From Propionivibrio dicarboxylicus (GTDB lineage Bacteria; Pseudomonadota; Gammaproteobacteria; Burkholderiales; Rhodocyclaceae), in assembly GCF_900099695.1 (NCBI RefSeq), contig NZ_FNCY01000012.1, forward strand, positions 62,001-126,000: a DNA stretch of 64,000 nucleotides. The letters run 5' to 3'. The position numbers were made by a program, and so were the translations under genes. Under the pieces are notes generated by a model. That model was given only the letters and a program-made list of their open reading frames with translations, was not told the origin of the DNA and did no database searches. Numbering within the stretch: the first letter of the stretch is position 1; each line of letters begins with the position of its first letter. Below are positions 54,405 to 62,725 of this stretch, one piece after another.

Positions 54405-54854
54405 GCGATTCACATCAAGCGGATCACGGTGGACGTCGACTCGATCGACATCCACCAGCACGTCAATAACCAGGAATACCTGCGCTGGATGCAGGACATC
54501 GCCATCGAGCACTCGTCTTTGCAGGGCTGGCCGATGGAACGCTACCTCGAGACCGGCGCCTCGTGGTACGTCAAATCACACTTCATCGAATACCTGAAAC
54601 CGGCGACGCTCGGCGACACGCTGATCGTCGGCACCTGGGTCGCTGCCATGGGCGAGCGCAATTCGCCGCGCCGCACGCTGTTCCTGCACGCCGACACGCA
54701 CCAGATCGTCGCCCGCGCCGAAACACAGTGGATTTTCGTCAGCCTCCGAAACGGGCGACCGCTGGCGATTCCCGACGCCGTGCGCCAGGCCTTTGTCATC
54801 ATCGATGCGGAAGATGCGGCGCTCGCCGCGATCAGGCAGCAGGCGAAGGGCTGA
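54372..54854 (+). CDS. Acyl-CoA thioesterase, 4HBT hotdog family
   Basis: The product is 160 residues. The hotdog signature VDSIDIHQHVNNQEYLRWMQ has the Asp/His-Val-Asn-Asn pattern of 4-hydroxybenzoyl-CoA-type thioesterases. The rest (HFIEYLKPATLGDTLIVGTW; ARAETQWIFVSLRNGRPLAI) completes the fold. It hydrolyses an acyl-CoA thioester of unknown chain. The ATG, its AAGG ribosome site and the first 11 codons (MTSAVIFETAS) come from the palindromic element. The only internal alternative nearby is a GTG at about residue 20, which would cut into the fold. It overlaps the convergent transporter gene by 23 bases. Confidence 0.88.
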   Translation: MTSAVIFETASAIHIKRITVDVDSIDIHQHVNNQEYLRWMQDIAIEHSSLQGWPMERYLETGASWYVKSHFIEYLKPATLGDTLIVGTWVAAMGERNSPRRTLFLHADTHQIVARAETQWIFVSLRNGRPLAIPDAVRQAFVIIDAEDAALAAIRQQAKG

Positions 54855-55830
54855 GTCCAAGCAACCAGACGGCGGCAGTGATCGTCACGAAGGACAGCAC
54901 CGTCGCGACCATGACGATGCGGGCGATGCGCCCCGAATCGGCACCGAAACGCTCGGCCAGCATCGTGATGTTGATCGCCGGCGGCAGCGCCGCCACCGCC
55001 GTCAAGCCCGCCAAGGAGAGGCTGTCGAGGGCAAACCCCAGGGCCTGAACGACGAGACCGAAACCGTAGACCAGCGCCGGATGCGCGAGCAGTTTGACGA
55101 GCGCCGCCGGCACATAATCGCCCGCCGGAATCGGCGCTGCCGCGGTCACCGCATTGCGCGCCAGGATGCAGCCAATGGCAAACAGCGCGACCGGCGAGGC
55201 CGTGTCGCCAAGCATGGCAATCGCCTTATCGACAGGCCCCGGCATCACCACTCCGAAGGCGCCGCAAGCGAGCCCGGCGGCGATCGGCCACGGCAAGGGA
55301 TTGGCCAAGGCCCCGCGCAGCGCGCCGACAAAGGCCCGCCAGATGGTCCGCAAGACGCCACTGCCGGAAGACCCTTCCGGCATCTGCACGATCGCGATAC
55401 ATGACGACGTCACCAGGAAGAGATCGACCAGCACGGTCACCAGCACGACACGCACACCGGCCTCGCCGAGCAGCGCGACGAGCAGCGGGATGCCCATGAA
55501 ACCGGCATTGGGATAGACCGAGGCCAGGGCGCCGAAGGCGGCATCCTTGAGCCGCACACGTTCATTGCGGCTGAAAACGATGGTCGCACTGACAATCACC
55601 GCCGCGCAGCCCAGGTACACCAGAATCAGCGGACCGTCGAGCAGCCGTTGCAGCGAAGTGCTCATGCCCATGCGGAAGAGCAGCGCTGGCAGCGCGAACG
55701 AGACGATGTAGCTGGTCAGCCCCGGGATGGCGTTCACCGGCAGCAGTTCGCGCCGGATCGCGACGAAGCCGCACGCCACCAACGCGAAGATCGGGAACGT
55801 AACGGCGAGAACGGAAATCAGTTGCTGCAT
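54832..55830 (-). CDS. AEC family transporter (auxin efflux carrier type)
   Basis: The product is 332 residues with about ten hydrophobic helices. It contains LLPVNAIPGLTSYIVSFALP, the motif NAGFMGIPLLVALLGEAGV and the C-terminal LPPAINITMLAERFGADSGR, all usual for the AEC (PIN-like) family. Members export organic anions such as malate. Substrate unknown. It converges with the thioesterase gene. Confidence 0.92.
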   Translation of the reverse strand: MQQLISVLAVTFPIFALVACGFVAIRRELLPVNAIPGLTSYIVSFALPALLFRMGMSTSLQRLLDGPLILVYLGCAAVIVSATIVFSRNERVRLKDAAFGALASVYPNAGFMGIPLLVALLGEAGVRVVLVTVLVDLFLVTSSCIAIVQMPEGSSGSGVLRTIWRAFVGALRGALANPLPWPIAAGLACGAFGVVMPGPVDKAIAMLGDTASPVALFAIGCILARNAVTAAAPIPAGDYVPAALVKLLAHPALVYGFGLVVQALGFALDSLSLAGLTAVAALPPAINITMLAERFGADSGRIARIVMVATVLSFVTITAAVWLLGLSPSPAA

Positions 55831-55876
55831 CGTTGGGCTTCGTCGTTTCTCTAAGAGACCATGGCCGTACGTCGGC

Positions 55877-56374
55877 TCAACGCCGGCGCGTCTTCCTGAC
55901 CATCTGCAGGACCGCCGCGAGCAGGAGCAGCAGGAAGCAGAGCACCGACCAATTGGCCAGGGAGAAGCCGAGGAAAATCCAGTCCTTCTGCGTACAGAAA
56001 CCGGTCACCATGAACATCGCCGGCCATTGCGCGCCGAGCCAATTGACGAGCTGCTCGGTCGGCGTCGGCTCACCGAAGCCGCACTCGGTCGCCAGTTGCG
56101 GCGCATACTGCATCCAGCTCTGCTGGCCGGCCGCCACCATTCCGCCGATCGCCGTAAGGATCAGCAACACGCACCAGAAGCGACGCCCGCCCGGAAAGGC
56201 AGCGCCAGCAAGCGACCAAGTGCCGAAAACAAGGTAGATCACCCGCTGCAGGATGCAGAGATGACAGGGATTCAGCCGGGCGACTTCGCCCAGCACCAGC
56301 CCCGCCGCGACGAAGCCGAACGATACGACGGCGAGCAGGATGAAGCCGCTCCGGACCGACAAACGCTGAAACAT
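55877..56374 (-). CDS. dsbB: Disulfide bond formation protein DsbB
   Basis: The product is 165 residues from the ATG at 56374; the longer open frame upstream is antisense to rstA. There are four membrane helices. Periplasmic loop 1 has CHLC (37-40); loop 2 has Cys98 and Cys127 (ATECGFGEPTPTEQ; VTGFCTQKDW). These are the two redox pairs that reoxidise DsbA and reduce quinone. It is divergent from the response regulator gene. Confidence 0.94.
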   Translation of the reverse strand: MFQRLSVRSGFILLAVVSFGFVAAGLVLGEVARLNPCHLCILQRVIYLVFGTWSLAGAAFPGGRRFWCVLLILTAIGGMVAAGQQSWMQYAPQLATECGFGEPTPTEQLVNWLGAQWPAMFMVTGFCTQKDWIFLGFSLANWSVLCFLLLLLAAVLQMVRKTRRR

Positions 56375-56418
56375 GTGCAACACCTTCGAAATCTGGACCA
56401 GCGCGCATTCTAACAGCC

Positions 56419-56440
56419 CCCGGGATTTCGCGATCCCGGG
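56419..56440. promoter_or_regulatory. Perfect inverted repeat between dsbB and rstA
   Basis: CCCGGGAT (56419-56426), TTCGCG, ATCCCGGG (56433-56440). It covers the place where a -35 would lie for the TATAGT -10-like hexamer at 56451-56456 upstream of the response regulator gene. It is probably an operator for one or both divergent genes; no T-run is present. Confidence 0.45.
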
Positions 56441-56464
56441 CCTGATCGTGTATAGTCTGCGGCA

Positions 56465-57205
56465 ATGACCCCCGCCGCTTCCATCACCATGAAAACACGC
56501 ATTCTGCTGATCGAGGACGACGAGCGCCTCGCCAACCTGACCGCTGAATACCTGCGCAAGAACGAGTTCGATGTCGCCATCGAAACCCGTGGCGACACGG
56601 CCGAGGCCCGCATCCTCCGCGAAGATCCCGAACTCGTCATCCTGGACGTCATGCTGCCGGGCAAGGATGGCTTCGAAGTCTGCCGCAGCGTGCGCAGCCA
56701 GTACAAGGGCGTCATCCTGATGCTGACCGCGCGCGACGAGGACCTCGACCAGATCCTCGGGCTTGAACTCGGCGCCGACGACTACCTCGCCAAGCCGGTC
56801 CAGCCGCGGCTCTTGCTCGCCCGCATCAAGGCCTTGCTGCGGCGCGCCCCGGTGGCGCCTGCAGGCGAAGGCAACGCGCCCGCCAGCGAAAGTGAAGAGC
56901 TTTGCTTCGGCAACTTCCGCATCAGCCAGGCCACCCGCAGCACCCACCTGGGCAATGAATCGATCGACCTGACGACGGCCGAGTTCGACCTGCTCTGGCT
57001 GCTCGCTAGCCACGCCGGCAACATCCTGTCGCGCGACGACCTGCTGCAACAATTGCGCGGCATTGGCTTCGACGGCCTCGACCGCTCGATCGACGCACGC
57101 ATCTCGCGCCTGCGCCGCAAGCTCGGCGACGACCCGGAAAATCCGACGCGCATCAAGACCGTTCGCGGCAAGGGCTACCTGTTCAGCAAGCATGACTGGC
57201 AATAA
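56465..57205 (+). CDS. rstA: OmpR/PhoB family response regulator, RstA type
   Basis: The product is 246 residues (a start at 56489, MKTRILLIEDDERL, is equally plausible). The receiver has LLIEDDERLANL and the phospho-acceptor in LVILDVMLPGKDGFE. The DNA-binding winged helix reads LLQQLRGIGFDGLDRSIDAR and RIKTVRGKGYLFSKHDW. These C-terminal stretches closely follow E. coli RstA. It is followed by its kinase with a 14-base overlap. Confidence 0.9.
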   Translation: MTPAASITMKTRILLIEDDERLANLTAEYLRKNEFDVAIETRGDTAEARILREDPELVILDVMLPGKDGFEVCRSVRSQYKGVILMLTARDEDLDQILGLELGADDYLAKPVQPRLLLARIKALLRRAPVAPAGEGNAPASESEELCFGNFRISQATRSTHLGNESIDLTTAEFDLLWLLASHAGNILSRDDLLQQLRGIGFDGLDRSIDARISRLRRKLGDDPENPTRIKTVRGKGYLFSKHDWQ

Positions 57206-58610
57206 CGGCGGCCGCAACCGGCGACTGCTCGACATCCTCTGGCGCTACAAGCCTACCCCCTGGCGCGGCAGCTACAGCCTGTCGCGGCTGTTCCTCAGCT
57301 TCTACCTGCTCGTCATGGGCTCGTTCGTGGCGATCGCCTTCTTCGCCGACTTCGTCATCTCGACTTCGGTCAGGGACATCACCGACGACTACACGCGGCG
57401 CTTCATGCAGGGCACCATCGTCCTGATCGAGGAGGACCTGTTCCGCAAGCCGCGCAAGGACTGGCCGGATGCGATCAGGGCGCTCGACCGCAAATTCTCG
57501 TACAAGCTCGACATCGTCGAACGCTGGACGCTCAAACTCAAGCGCAAGCAGGCGGAAAAGCTCGATGCCGGTGAGCTCGCCATCGATACCGACGGCGACG
57601 TCCTCTATCACCGCCTGAAAAACACCTCGCAGGTGCTCGTCGTCGGCCCGCTCTCGCCCAACGCCAACCCGGAGCGGCCGCGATCTTTGCCGCTCGAACT
57701 GCGCGTCCGGCTGCTGACCTGGAGCCTGATCGGTTTCATCCTGGCGATCGCCGTCTGGTTCTGGGTGCGTCCGGTTTGGCGCGACCTCGAAGCCTTGCGC
57801 AAGACCGCGCGAGCGCTCGGCGAAGGACACTTCGAGTCGCGCGCGCCCGAAGCCCGCAGCCGCGCCTTCGAACTGCTCACCGAAACGCTCAACGGCATGG
57901 CCGAACGCATGCAGCGCCTGATCGCCATGCAAAAGGAGTTGTCGAGCGCGATCTCACACGAACTGCGCACGCCGATCGCGCGCATGCGCTTCGCCGTCGA
58001 AATGCTGCCTGACGCCGATCAGGCCGACGAACGCGAACGCCTGCAGACGATGATGAACGATGATCTCGAGGAACTCGACAATCTCATCGACGCCAGCCTC
58101 ACCTACTCCCGCTTCGAGCGCGAGCAACCGGAACTGCACCTGACCAGCGTCGATCTCGCCGAGTGGCTCAACGACAATGTCGATGGCATTCGCATCCTCG
58201 GACGCTCGCTCGAAATCACCGTCGACTGCAGCAACCTGCCGCCGGGCCAACAGGTCGAACTCGATCTCAAGAGCATGCCCTACGCGCTCACCAACCTCCT
58301 GCGCAACGCCATCAAGTACGCTCATTCGCGCGTCGTCGTCAGTGCCCAGATCAGCGGCAGCCGCGCCCTCGTTCACGTCGATGACGACGGCATCGGAATC
58401 GCCCCCGAGGAACGCCAGAAAGTCTTCAGCGCCTTCACCCGACTCGACCGTTCGCGCGACCGGGCGACCGGCGGCTACGGGCTCGGCCTCGCCATTGTCA
58501 GACTGGTACTCGAGCAGCATGGCGGCTCCGCCATCGCCGACGCCTCGCCGCTCGGCGGCGCCCGCTTCACGCTGAACTGGCCGGTGTTACACAGCGTCAC
58601 GCAATCATGA
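57192..58610 (+). CDS. rstB: Sensor histidine kinase, RstB type
   Basis: The product is 472 residues from the ATG at 57192, which overlaps the end of rstA. The membrane helices at about 30-58 and 178-200 enclose a periplasmic sensor domain (SVRDITDDYTRRFMQGTIVL). Then come HAMP, the dimerisation helix with His256 (SAISHELRTPIARMRF), and the ATPase domain (LLRNAIKYAHSR; DDDGIGIAPEERQK; GGYGLGLAIVRLVL). The input signal is unknown; in enterics RstB is tied to PhoPQ and low pH. Confidence 0.92.
   Translation: MTGNNGGRNRRLLDILWRYKPTPWRGSYSLSRLFLSFYLLVMGSFVAIAFFADFVISTSVRDITDDYTRRFMQGTIVLIEEDLFRKPRKDWPDAIRALDRKFSYKLDIVERWTLKLKRKQAEKLDAGELAIDTDGDVLYHRLKNTSQVLVVGPLSPNANPERPRSLPLELRVRLLTWSLIGFILAIAVWFWVRPVWRDLEALRKTARALGEGHFESRAPEARSRAFELLTETLNGMAERMQRLIAMQKELSSAISHELRTPIARMRFAVEMLPDADQADERERLQTMMNDDLEELDNLIDASLTYSRFEREQPELHLTSVDLAEWLNDNVDGIRILGRSLEITVDCSNLPPGQQVELDLKSMPYALTNLLRNAIKYAHSRVVVSAQISGSRALVHVDDDGIGIAPEERQKVFSAFTRLDRSRDRATGGYGLGLAIVRLVLEQHGGSAIADASPLGGARFTLNWPVLHSVTQS
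58586..58604 (+). repeat. Direct repeat copy 1 (end of rstB)
   Basis: GTTACACAGCGTCACGCAA. A 19-base near-identical copy lies at 58965-58983 (one mismatch), flanking the small membrane protein gene. Within each copy TTACA and TCACG start ten bases apart, the spacing expected of tandem half-sites for an OmpR-family regulator. Confidence 0.45.
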
Positions 58611-58930
58611 CGAAGCTGCCAAGGAATCTTGCCGGTACAGCGTCTAAGATGCCAGCGCACACCGAAAAACGACCTTCGTTTTTTCTTTCCCGCACATTGA
58701 TTGGCAACACGCACGACATGCACCTTGACGATCACTCGCACCCGCTTATGTCCATGCAACGATCCCGATTCCCGCTGGCCGAAGGCGTTGGCGTTTTCCT
58801 TGGCGTGATCGCCTGGGATCTGCTTACCGAAGGCACCATGGAAGTCACCAAGGCGTTGCTGGTCTCCGGTCCGGTGTCCCTGCTCTGGTTCGCTTTCCGT
58901 TGCTGGAAGGACCGGCAGCACCGGCAATAG
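58607..58930 (+). CDS. Small membrane protein of unknown function downstream of rstB
   Basis: The product is 107 residues if started at the ATG overlapping the rstB stop by four bases, or 70 from the ATG at 58718 (MHLDDHSHP). The C-terminal part has one or two hydrophobic helices (LAEGVGVFLGVIAWDLL; VTKALLVSGPVSLLWFAF) and a basic end (RCWKDRQHRQ). The N-terminal 37 residues are atypical, so the shorter form may be the true one. I do not recognise it. Its place suggests co-expression with rstAB. Confidence 0.55.
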   Translation: MTKLPRNLAGTASKMPAHTEKRPSFFLSRTLIGNTHDMHLDDHSHPLMSMQRSRFPLAEGVGVFLGVIAWDLLTEGTMEVTKALLVSGPVSLLWFAFRCWKDRQHRQ

Positions 58931-58964
58931 AAAAAGGCTGCGCACAACATCCTGACGGCATTGC

Positions 58965-58983
58965 GTTACACACCGTCACGCAA
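58965..58983 (+). repeat. Direct repeat copy 2 (after the small membrane protein gene)
   Basis: GTTACACACCGTCACGCAA, one mismatch from the copy at 58586-58604 and 379 bases away. It lies in the gap before the mscS terminator region. No gene is visible between 58931 and 59129; the rest holds two hairpins listed separately. Confidence 0.45.
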
Positions 58984-59077
58984 GCGCGAAACAAGCCACA
59001 CAGACGGGTTTTCCGAACATCGATACACTGGCTCCATTGCTTCAGCGTCCCCGCTGACAATGTTTGACCCTCCCTGA

Positions 59078-59094
59078 CTCATCGCAATGATGAG
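59078..59094. other. Small hairpin preceding the terminator
   Basis: CTCATC (59078-59083), GCAAT, GATGAG (59089-59094), followed on the plus strand by ATTTTG. It is a weak stem and possibly an auxiliary terminator before the stronger one six bases later. Confidence 0.4.
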
Positions 59095-59100
59095 ATTTTG

Positions 59101-59131
59101 ATCCCGTGCCACACCGGCGCGGGATTTTTTT
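59101..59131 (+). terminator. Intrinsic terminator for the rstAB transcript
   Basis: ATCCCGTGCC (59101-59110), ACACC, GGCGCGGGAT (59116-59125), then a run of T to 59131. The stem has ten pairs with one G-T. It ends plus-strand transcription from rstAB. The mscS stop codon on the other strand (59132-59130) lies inside its T-run. Confidence 0.88.
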
Positions 59132-60422
59132 ATGCGGGATCGGAAAGCAGCCGAACTTCGCGCTGCGGGTAGGGGATCACCACGCCATGCTCGCGGAATG
59201 TCTTCCAGATCGCCAGGTTGAGATCCGAGACGATGCCGCCGATGCCGATTTCGGGATCGGCCACCCAGAAGCCGAGTTCGAGATTGATGCCGTTGTCGGC
59301 GAATCCGGTCACCAGCACCCCCGGCGCCGGATCGGCGAGTACGCGCGAATGCCTGCGCGCAACCCCGACCAACAGCTGAATCACCTGTTCCAGATCGGTA
59401 TCGTAGGCGACCTGCACGCTCGTCGTCGCCCGGACACGCGTATCGGTATAGGAAAGATTGCGGACGATGTTGCTGACCAGATATTCGTTCGGAATGATCA
59501 CCTCGGTACCGACCAGCGTACGCAGTACGGTATAGCGCGTGGTGATCTGCGTGATCGTGCCGGTCGTCTTGTCATCGACGGCAACGAGGTTGCCGAGCCG
59601 GATCGAACGGTCGAGCAGGATGATGAAGCCGCTGACATAATTGCTGGCGATTTTCTGCAGACCGAAGCCGAGCCCGACCGCCAGCGCGCCGCTGAACACC
59701 GACAACGCCGTCACGTCGATGCCGACCAGCGACAGGCTGAGCAACAAGGCAATCACCGACAGGAAGGCTTTGGCCAACCGCGCCAGCACCTCGCGCAGAT
59801 TGGCGTCCATCCGGTTGGCTGCCATCAGCCGGTTCTCGACCAGGCTGGCGATCCACAGGGCGAGCAGCAGGGTCGCCGCCACCGTCACCGCGCCGTGCAG
59901 GACGATCCAGAGATCCAGGCGCTGCTTGCCGACGACGAAGGTCACCTGCTCCAGCGATTCGACCACCGGATCGGCTAGCCCCGTCATGTCGAGCACCATC
60001 CCGACCCAGACCGCGGTCGTGATGAAGCGCTCGAAGGCACTCAGGAAACCGCCGTCGGAGAAGACACAGCGCAACACGTAGACGACGACGCGGGCCAGCA
60101 GCCAGGCCACCAGCAGCGGCACGACGAGATCGAAGAGGCTGAGATGCTCCCAGCCCATACCGCGCAGGACCCGGCGCGTTACCAGCAGCAGGACGACGGC
60201 AACTAGGGGGAACGCCAGGCGCTTCATCCCGCCGGCACCGAAAGCTCGCAGCACGCTGCGTTCAGGGCGTGGCCGCATGCAGATCGGCTCGCGCAAATGG
60301 CGCGAAATCCACCACGACAGCACCAGGGCAACGACCAGCGCCGACGCCGTCCAGAAAAATTCCGGCGTATTGAGGTCGCGCGCCAGCGCGTTGATCAACA
60401 GGAAGAACTTCTGCTCATTCAT
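59130..60422 (-). CDS. MscS family mechanosensitive channel
   Basis: The product is 430 residues. There are several N-terminal helices, and then the pore and beta domain are clear: LSVFSGALAVGLGFGLQKIA, SNYVSGFIILLDRSIRLGNL and LRTLVGTEVIIPNEYLVSNI. Extra N-terminal helices make it larger than E. coli MscS (286), like the YbdG/YnaI type. It should protect against osmotic down-shock. Its start overlaps the rsmB-like stop by four bases. Confidence 0.93.
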   Translation of the reverse strand: MNEQKFFLLINALARDLNTPEFFWTASALVVALVLSWWISRHLREPICMRPRPERSVLRAFGAGGMKRLAFPLVAVVLLLVTRRVLRGMGWEHLSLFDLVVPLLVAWLLARVVVYVLRCVFSDGGFLSAFERFITTAVWVGMVLDMTGLADPVVESLEQVTFVVGKQRLDLWIVLHGAVTVAATLLLALWIASLVENRLMAANRMDANLREVLARLAKAFLSVIALLLSLSLVGIDVTALSVFSGALAVGLGFGLQKIASNYVSGFIILLDRSIRLGNLVAVDDKTTGTITQITTRYTVLRTLVGTEVIIPNEYLVSNIVRNLSYTDTRVRATTSVQVAYDTDLEQVIQLLVGVARRHSRVLADPAPGVLVTGFADNGINLELGFWVADPEIGIGGIVSDLNLAIWKTFREHGVVIPYPQREVRLLSDPA

Positions 60423-61681
60423 CGCCGCTCCATGACCGCTGCGAAGAAGCCGTCGGTACCATGACGATCGGGTCGCAGCTGCAAGCGACCGTTGGCATCC
60501 TCTTCAATGACAATATCCTGCTTGCGCAAAACCTCGGCAGCCGACAGCGCGACGAACTCCGGATGTGCCGACAGGAAGGCGGAAACGACCGCCTCATTCT
60601 CGTCGCACAGCAGGCTGCAGGTGGCATAGACGAGACGCCCGCCGGAACGGACCAGCGAAGCGGCTGCCTTCAGGATCGCCGCCTGCTTGGCGGTCAGTTC
60701 GGCGACACTCTCCGGCGTCTGCCGCCACTTCAGGTCCGGATTGCGACGCAGGGTTCCGAGTCCCGAACACGGGGCATCGACGAGCACGCGATCGAGCTTG
60801 CCGGCGAGCCGCTTGATCTTGATGTCATTTTCGGACTCCAAGCGCGCCGGATGGACGTTGGACAGACCAGAACGCGCGAGGCGCGGCTTGAGCTTGGCCA
60901 GACGCTTCTCGACCACGTCAAAGGCATAAAGACGCCCCTGCGAACGCATCAGCGCGCCGAGCAGCAGCGTCTTGCCGCCGGCGCCGGCGCAGAAATCGGC
61001 AACCATTTCGCCGCGTTTCGGCTGGACCAGGAACCCGAGCAACTGGCTGCCCTCGTCCTGGACTTCGATGCTGCCGTCAAGGAACAGCGGATGGCGCGCC
61101 AACGAGGGCTTGCCGGCCAGACGAATCCCCAAGGGCGAATACGGGCAGGCCTGGGCGGCGATCCTGTCGTCCGCCAGGCGCGCCAGCACGTCCTCGCGCT
61201 TCGCCTTGAGCGGATTGACGCGCAGGTCGAGCGGCGCCGGCTGCGCCAGGCCGTTCGCCAGCGACACGACCTCGTCCGCCGCAAACTCGGCCGACAGCGC
61301 CTCGAACAACCAGTCGGGCAGGTCGAGACGAACTGCCGGCGGCAGATCCTCAAGGCGAACCGCCTTGGCCTGCGCCAGCCATTTGGCTTCATTCTCGCCG
61401 AGCACCGCATCGAGTTCGCGCCGATTGAGGCCTTGCAAACAACCAAGCCATGCCAGCAGCAAGTGTCGCGAAGACGGCTGCTCGCCGCACCGGGCGAGCA
61501 ACGAGCGCTTGCGCCGCAGCACCCCGTACACCGCCTCGGCGATGAAACCGCGATCGCCGTGACCAAGCTGGCGATGCAAACGGAAATAGCGGGATACCGT
61601 CGAATCGGCGGGAAAAGTCGTGCCGAGCAACTCGGACAGCAAGGCGGCGGCGTGGTCGAACAGGGCGGGGGTCAAACGCAT
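60419..61681 (-). CDS. RsmB/NOP family RNA cytosine-5 methyltransferase
   Basis: The product is about 420 residues from the ATG at 61681 (a GTG four codons earlier is possible; neither has a clear ribosome site). The N-terminal helical domain resembles the NusB-like part of RsmB. The methyltransferase domain has VADFCAGAGGKTLLLGALMR, VLVDAPCSGLGTLRRNPDLK with the PCSG Cys, and LVYATCSLLCDENEAVV with the catalytic TCS Cys. It probably methylates 16S rRNA. It is similar to rsmB, but the exact target site is not provable here. Confidence 0.92.
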   Translation of the reverse strand: MRLTPALFDHAAALLSELLGTTFPADSTVSRYFRLHRQLGHGDRGFIAEAVYGVLRRKRSLLARCGEQPSSRHLLLAWLGCLQGLNRRELDAVLGENEAKWLAQAKAVRLEDLPPAVRLDLPDWLFEALSAEFAADEVVSLANGLAQPAPLDLRVNPLKAKREDVLARLADDRIAAQACPYSPLGIRLAGKPSLARHPLFLDGSIEVQDEGSQLLGFLVQPKRGEMVADFCAGAGGKTLLLGALMRSQGRLYAFDVVEKRLAKLKPRLARSGLSNVHPARLESENDIKIKRLAGKLDRVLVDAPCSGLGTLRRNPDLKWRQTPESVAELTAKQAAILKAAASLVRSGGRLVYATCSLLCDENEAVVSAFLSAHPEFVALSAAEVLRKQDIVIEEDANGRLQLRPDRHGTDGFFAAVMERR

Positions 61682-61714
61682 CGTAATTATCACTTCATCA
61701 TGTAAAGGGGGTGG

Positions 61715-62725
61715 TCAGCGCTGCGGGCCATCACCGCCGACGGAACCCAGCTGGATATCCGTCGCGACCTGGACCAGGCTGCCGCCCGTGTTGTCTTCAT
61801 GGCGGATTTTAACCGGCAACAGCAGATAATCATAAGCCAGCCACAATTCGGTCGTATTCGAGCCCGGCGCACGCAGGTGCAAAGTGCGCACGCGGCCCAA
61901 GGGCAACTCAAGCTCCTCGTCGCCGATCGCCTCAAGGCGATAGATGCCGACCTTGCGGCCGGTGGCGATCGTCAGCGCGCGCGCGATCCGGGGATCGGGC
62001 ATGAAGCCGAGATGAAAATTGAATGACAGCAGGTCCTGCGCGCCGGTCTCGAGCGTCTGCGGCTCGCCGTTGCCGACCCGGAGCGTCCGCTGCGCCCAGT
62101 CGAAATCGGCCGTCTCGCCACCATCGGCACCGTTACGCCGAATGACGAATCGTTCGGGTTGCAGCCCCTCTGCCGTCAGCCGTCCGCGACTTTCCATGTC
62201 GATCCGGTAACGCTTGAACAACCAGACGATCCCGGTCGTTTCGGTATGCAGTCGCAAGGTGTAATGCCCCTCCGCCACTTCCCATTCACTGACGGCGCGG
62301 CCAATCTCGAAGCCGCTGTCGCCGCGATCGACGCGATAACGGATGCGACCGAAGTCGGGCATGTCGGGCGGCGGCAACACCTCCGTCGGCGGCGCCGGTA
62401 CCGCCTCATTCACGGACGGGCGTTCCGGCGCGGCGACGGCCTCGTCCGCCGGGACAGCGGCCGACGCCTGCCCGGCCGCATCCGGCACCGTCATGACCGG
62501 CGTCGCCGGCGGCGTCTCGTGACGCACGGTACGGCGACCTTTCCTGAGCGGTGTGCGCACCGGTTCGGCGATCGGAGCATCGCGCAGGGCTTTCGGCATC
62601 GGGCGCAATTCCGCCTGCAGCGGACTGGGCTCGTTCTCGGTCGGCAGATCGATGTCCGGACCGAATAACACCGCCGCGTGCAGTCCCAGTGACGCGGCGA
62701 AGGCCAGAATCAGGACGAAAGGCAT
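61715..62725 (-). CDS. DUF3108 domain protein
   Basis: The product is 336 residues. An N-terminal membrane anchor or signal (VLILAFAASLGLHAAVLFG) is followed by a Pro/Ala-rich linker and a periplasmic DUF3108 domain at about 150-320 (YRVDRGDSGFEIGRAVSEWE, then LSFNFHLGFMPDPRIARALT). The family role is unknown. It overlaps purN by 16 bases and so is probably co-translated with it. Confidence 0.85.
   Translation of the reverse strand: MPFVLILAFAASLGLHAAVLFGPDIDLPTENEPSPLQAELRPMPKALRDAPIAEPVRTPLRKGRRTVRHETPPATPVMTVPDAAGQASAAVPADEAVAAPERPSVNEAVPAPPTEVLPPPDMPDFGRIRYRVDRGDSGFEIGRAVSEWEVAEGHYTLRLHTETTGIVWLFKRYRIDMESRGRLTAEGLQPERFVIRRNGADGGETADFDWAQRTLRVGNGEPQTLETGAQDLLSFNFHLGFMPDPRIARALTIATGRKVGIYRLEAIGDEELELPLGRVRTLHLRAPGSNTTELWLAYDYLLLPVKIRHEDNTGGSLVQVATDIQLGSVGGDGPQR

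Noticed and set aside
58985-59131. Small RNA gene ending at the 59101-59131 terminator
   Set aside because: The terminator is strong but no convincing promoter precedes it; it is explained more simply as the end of the rstAB transcript.
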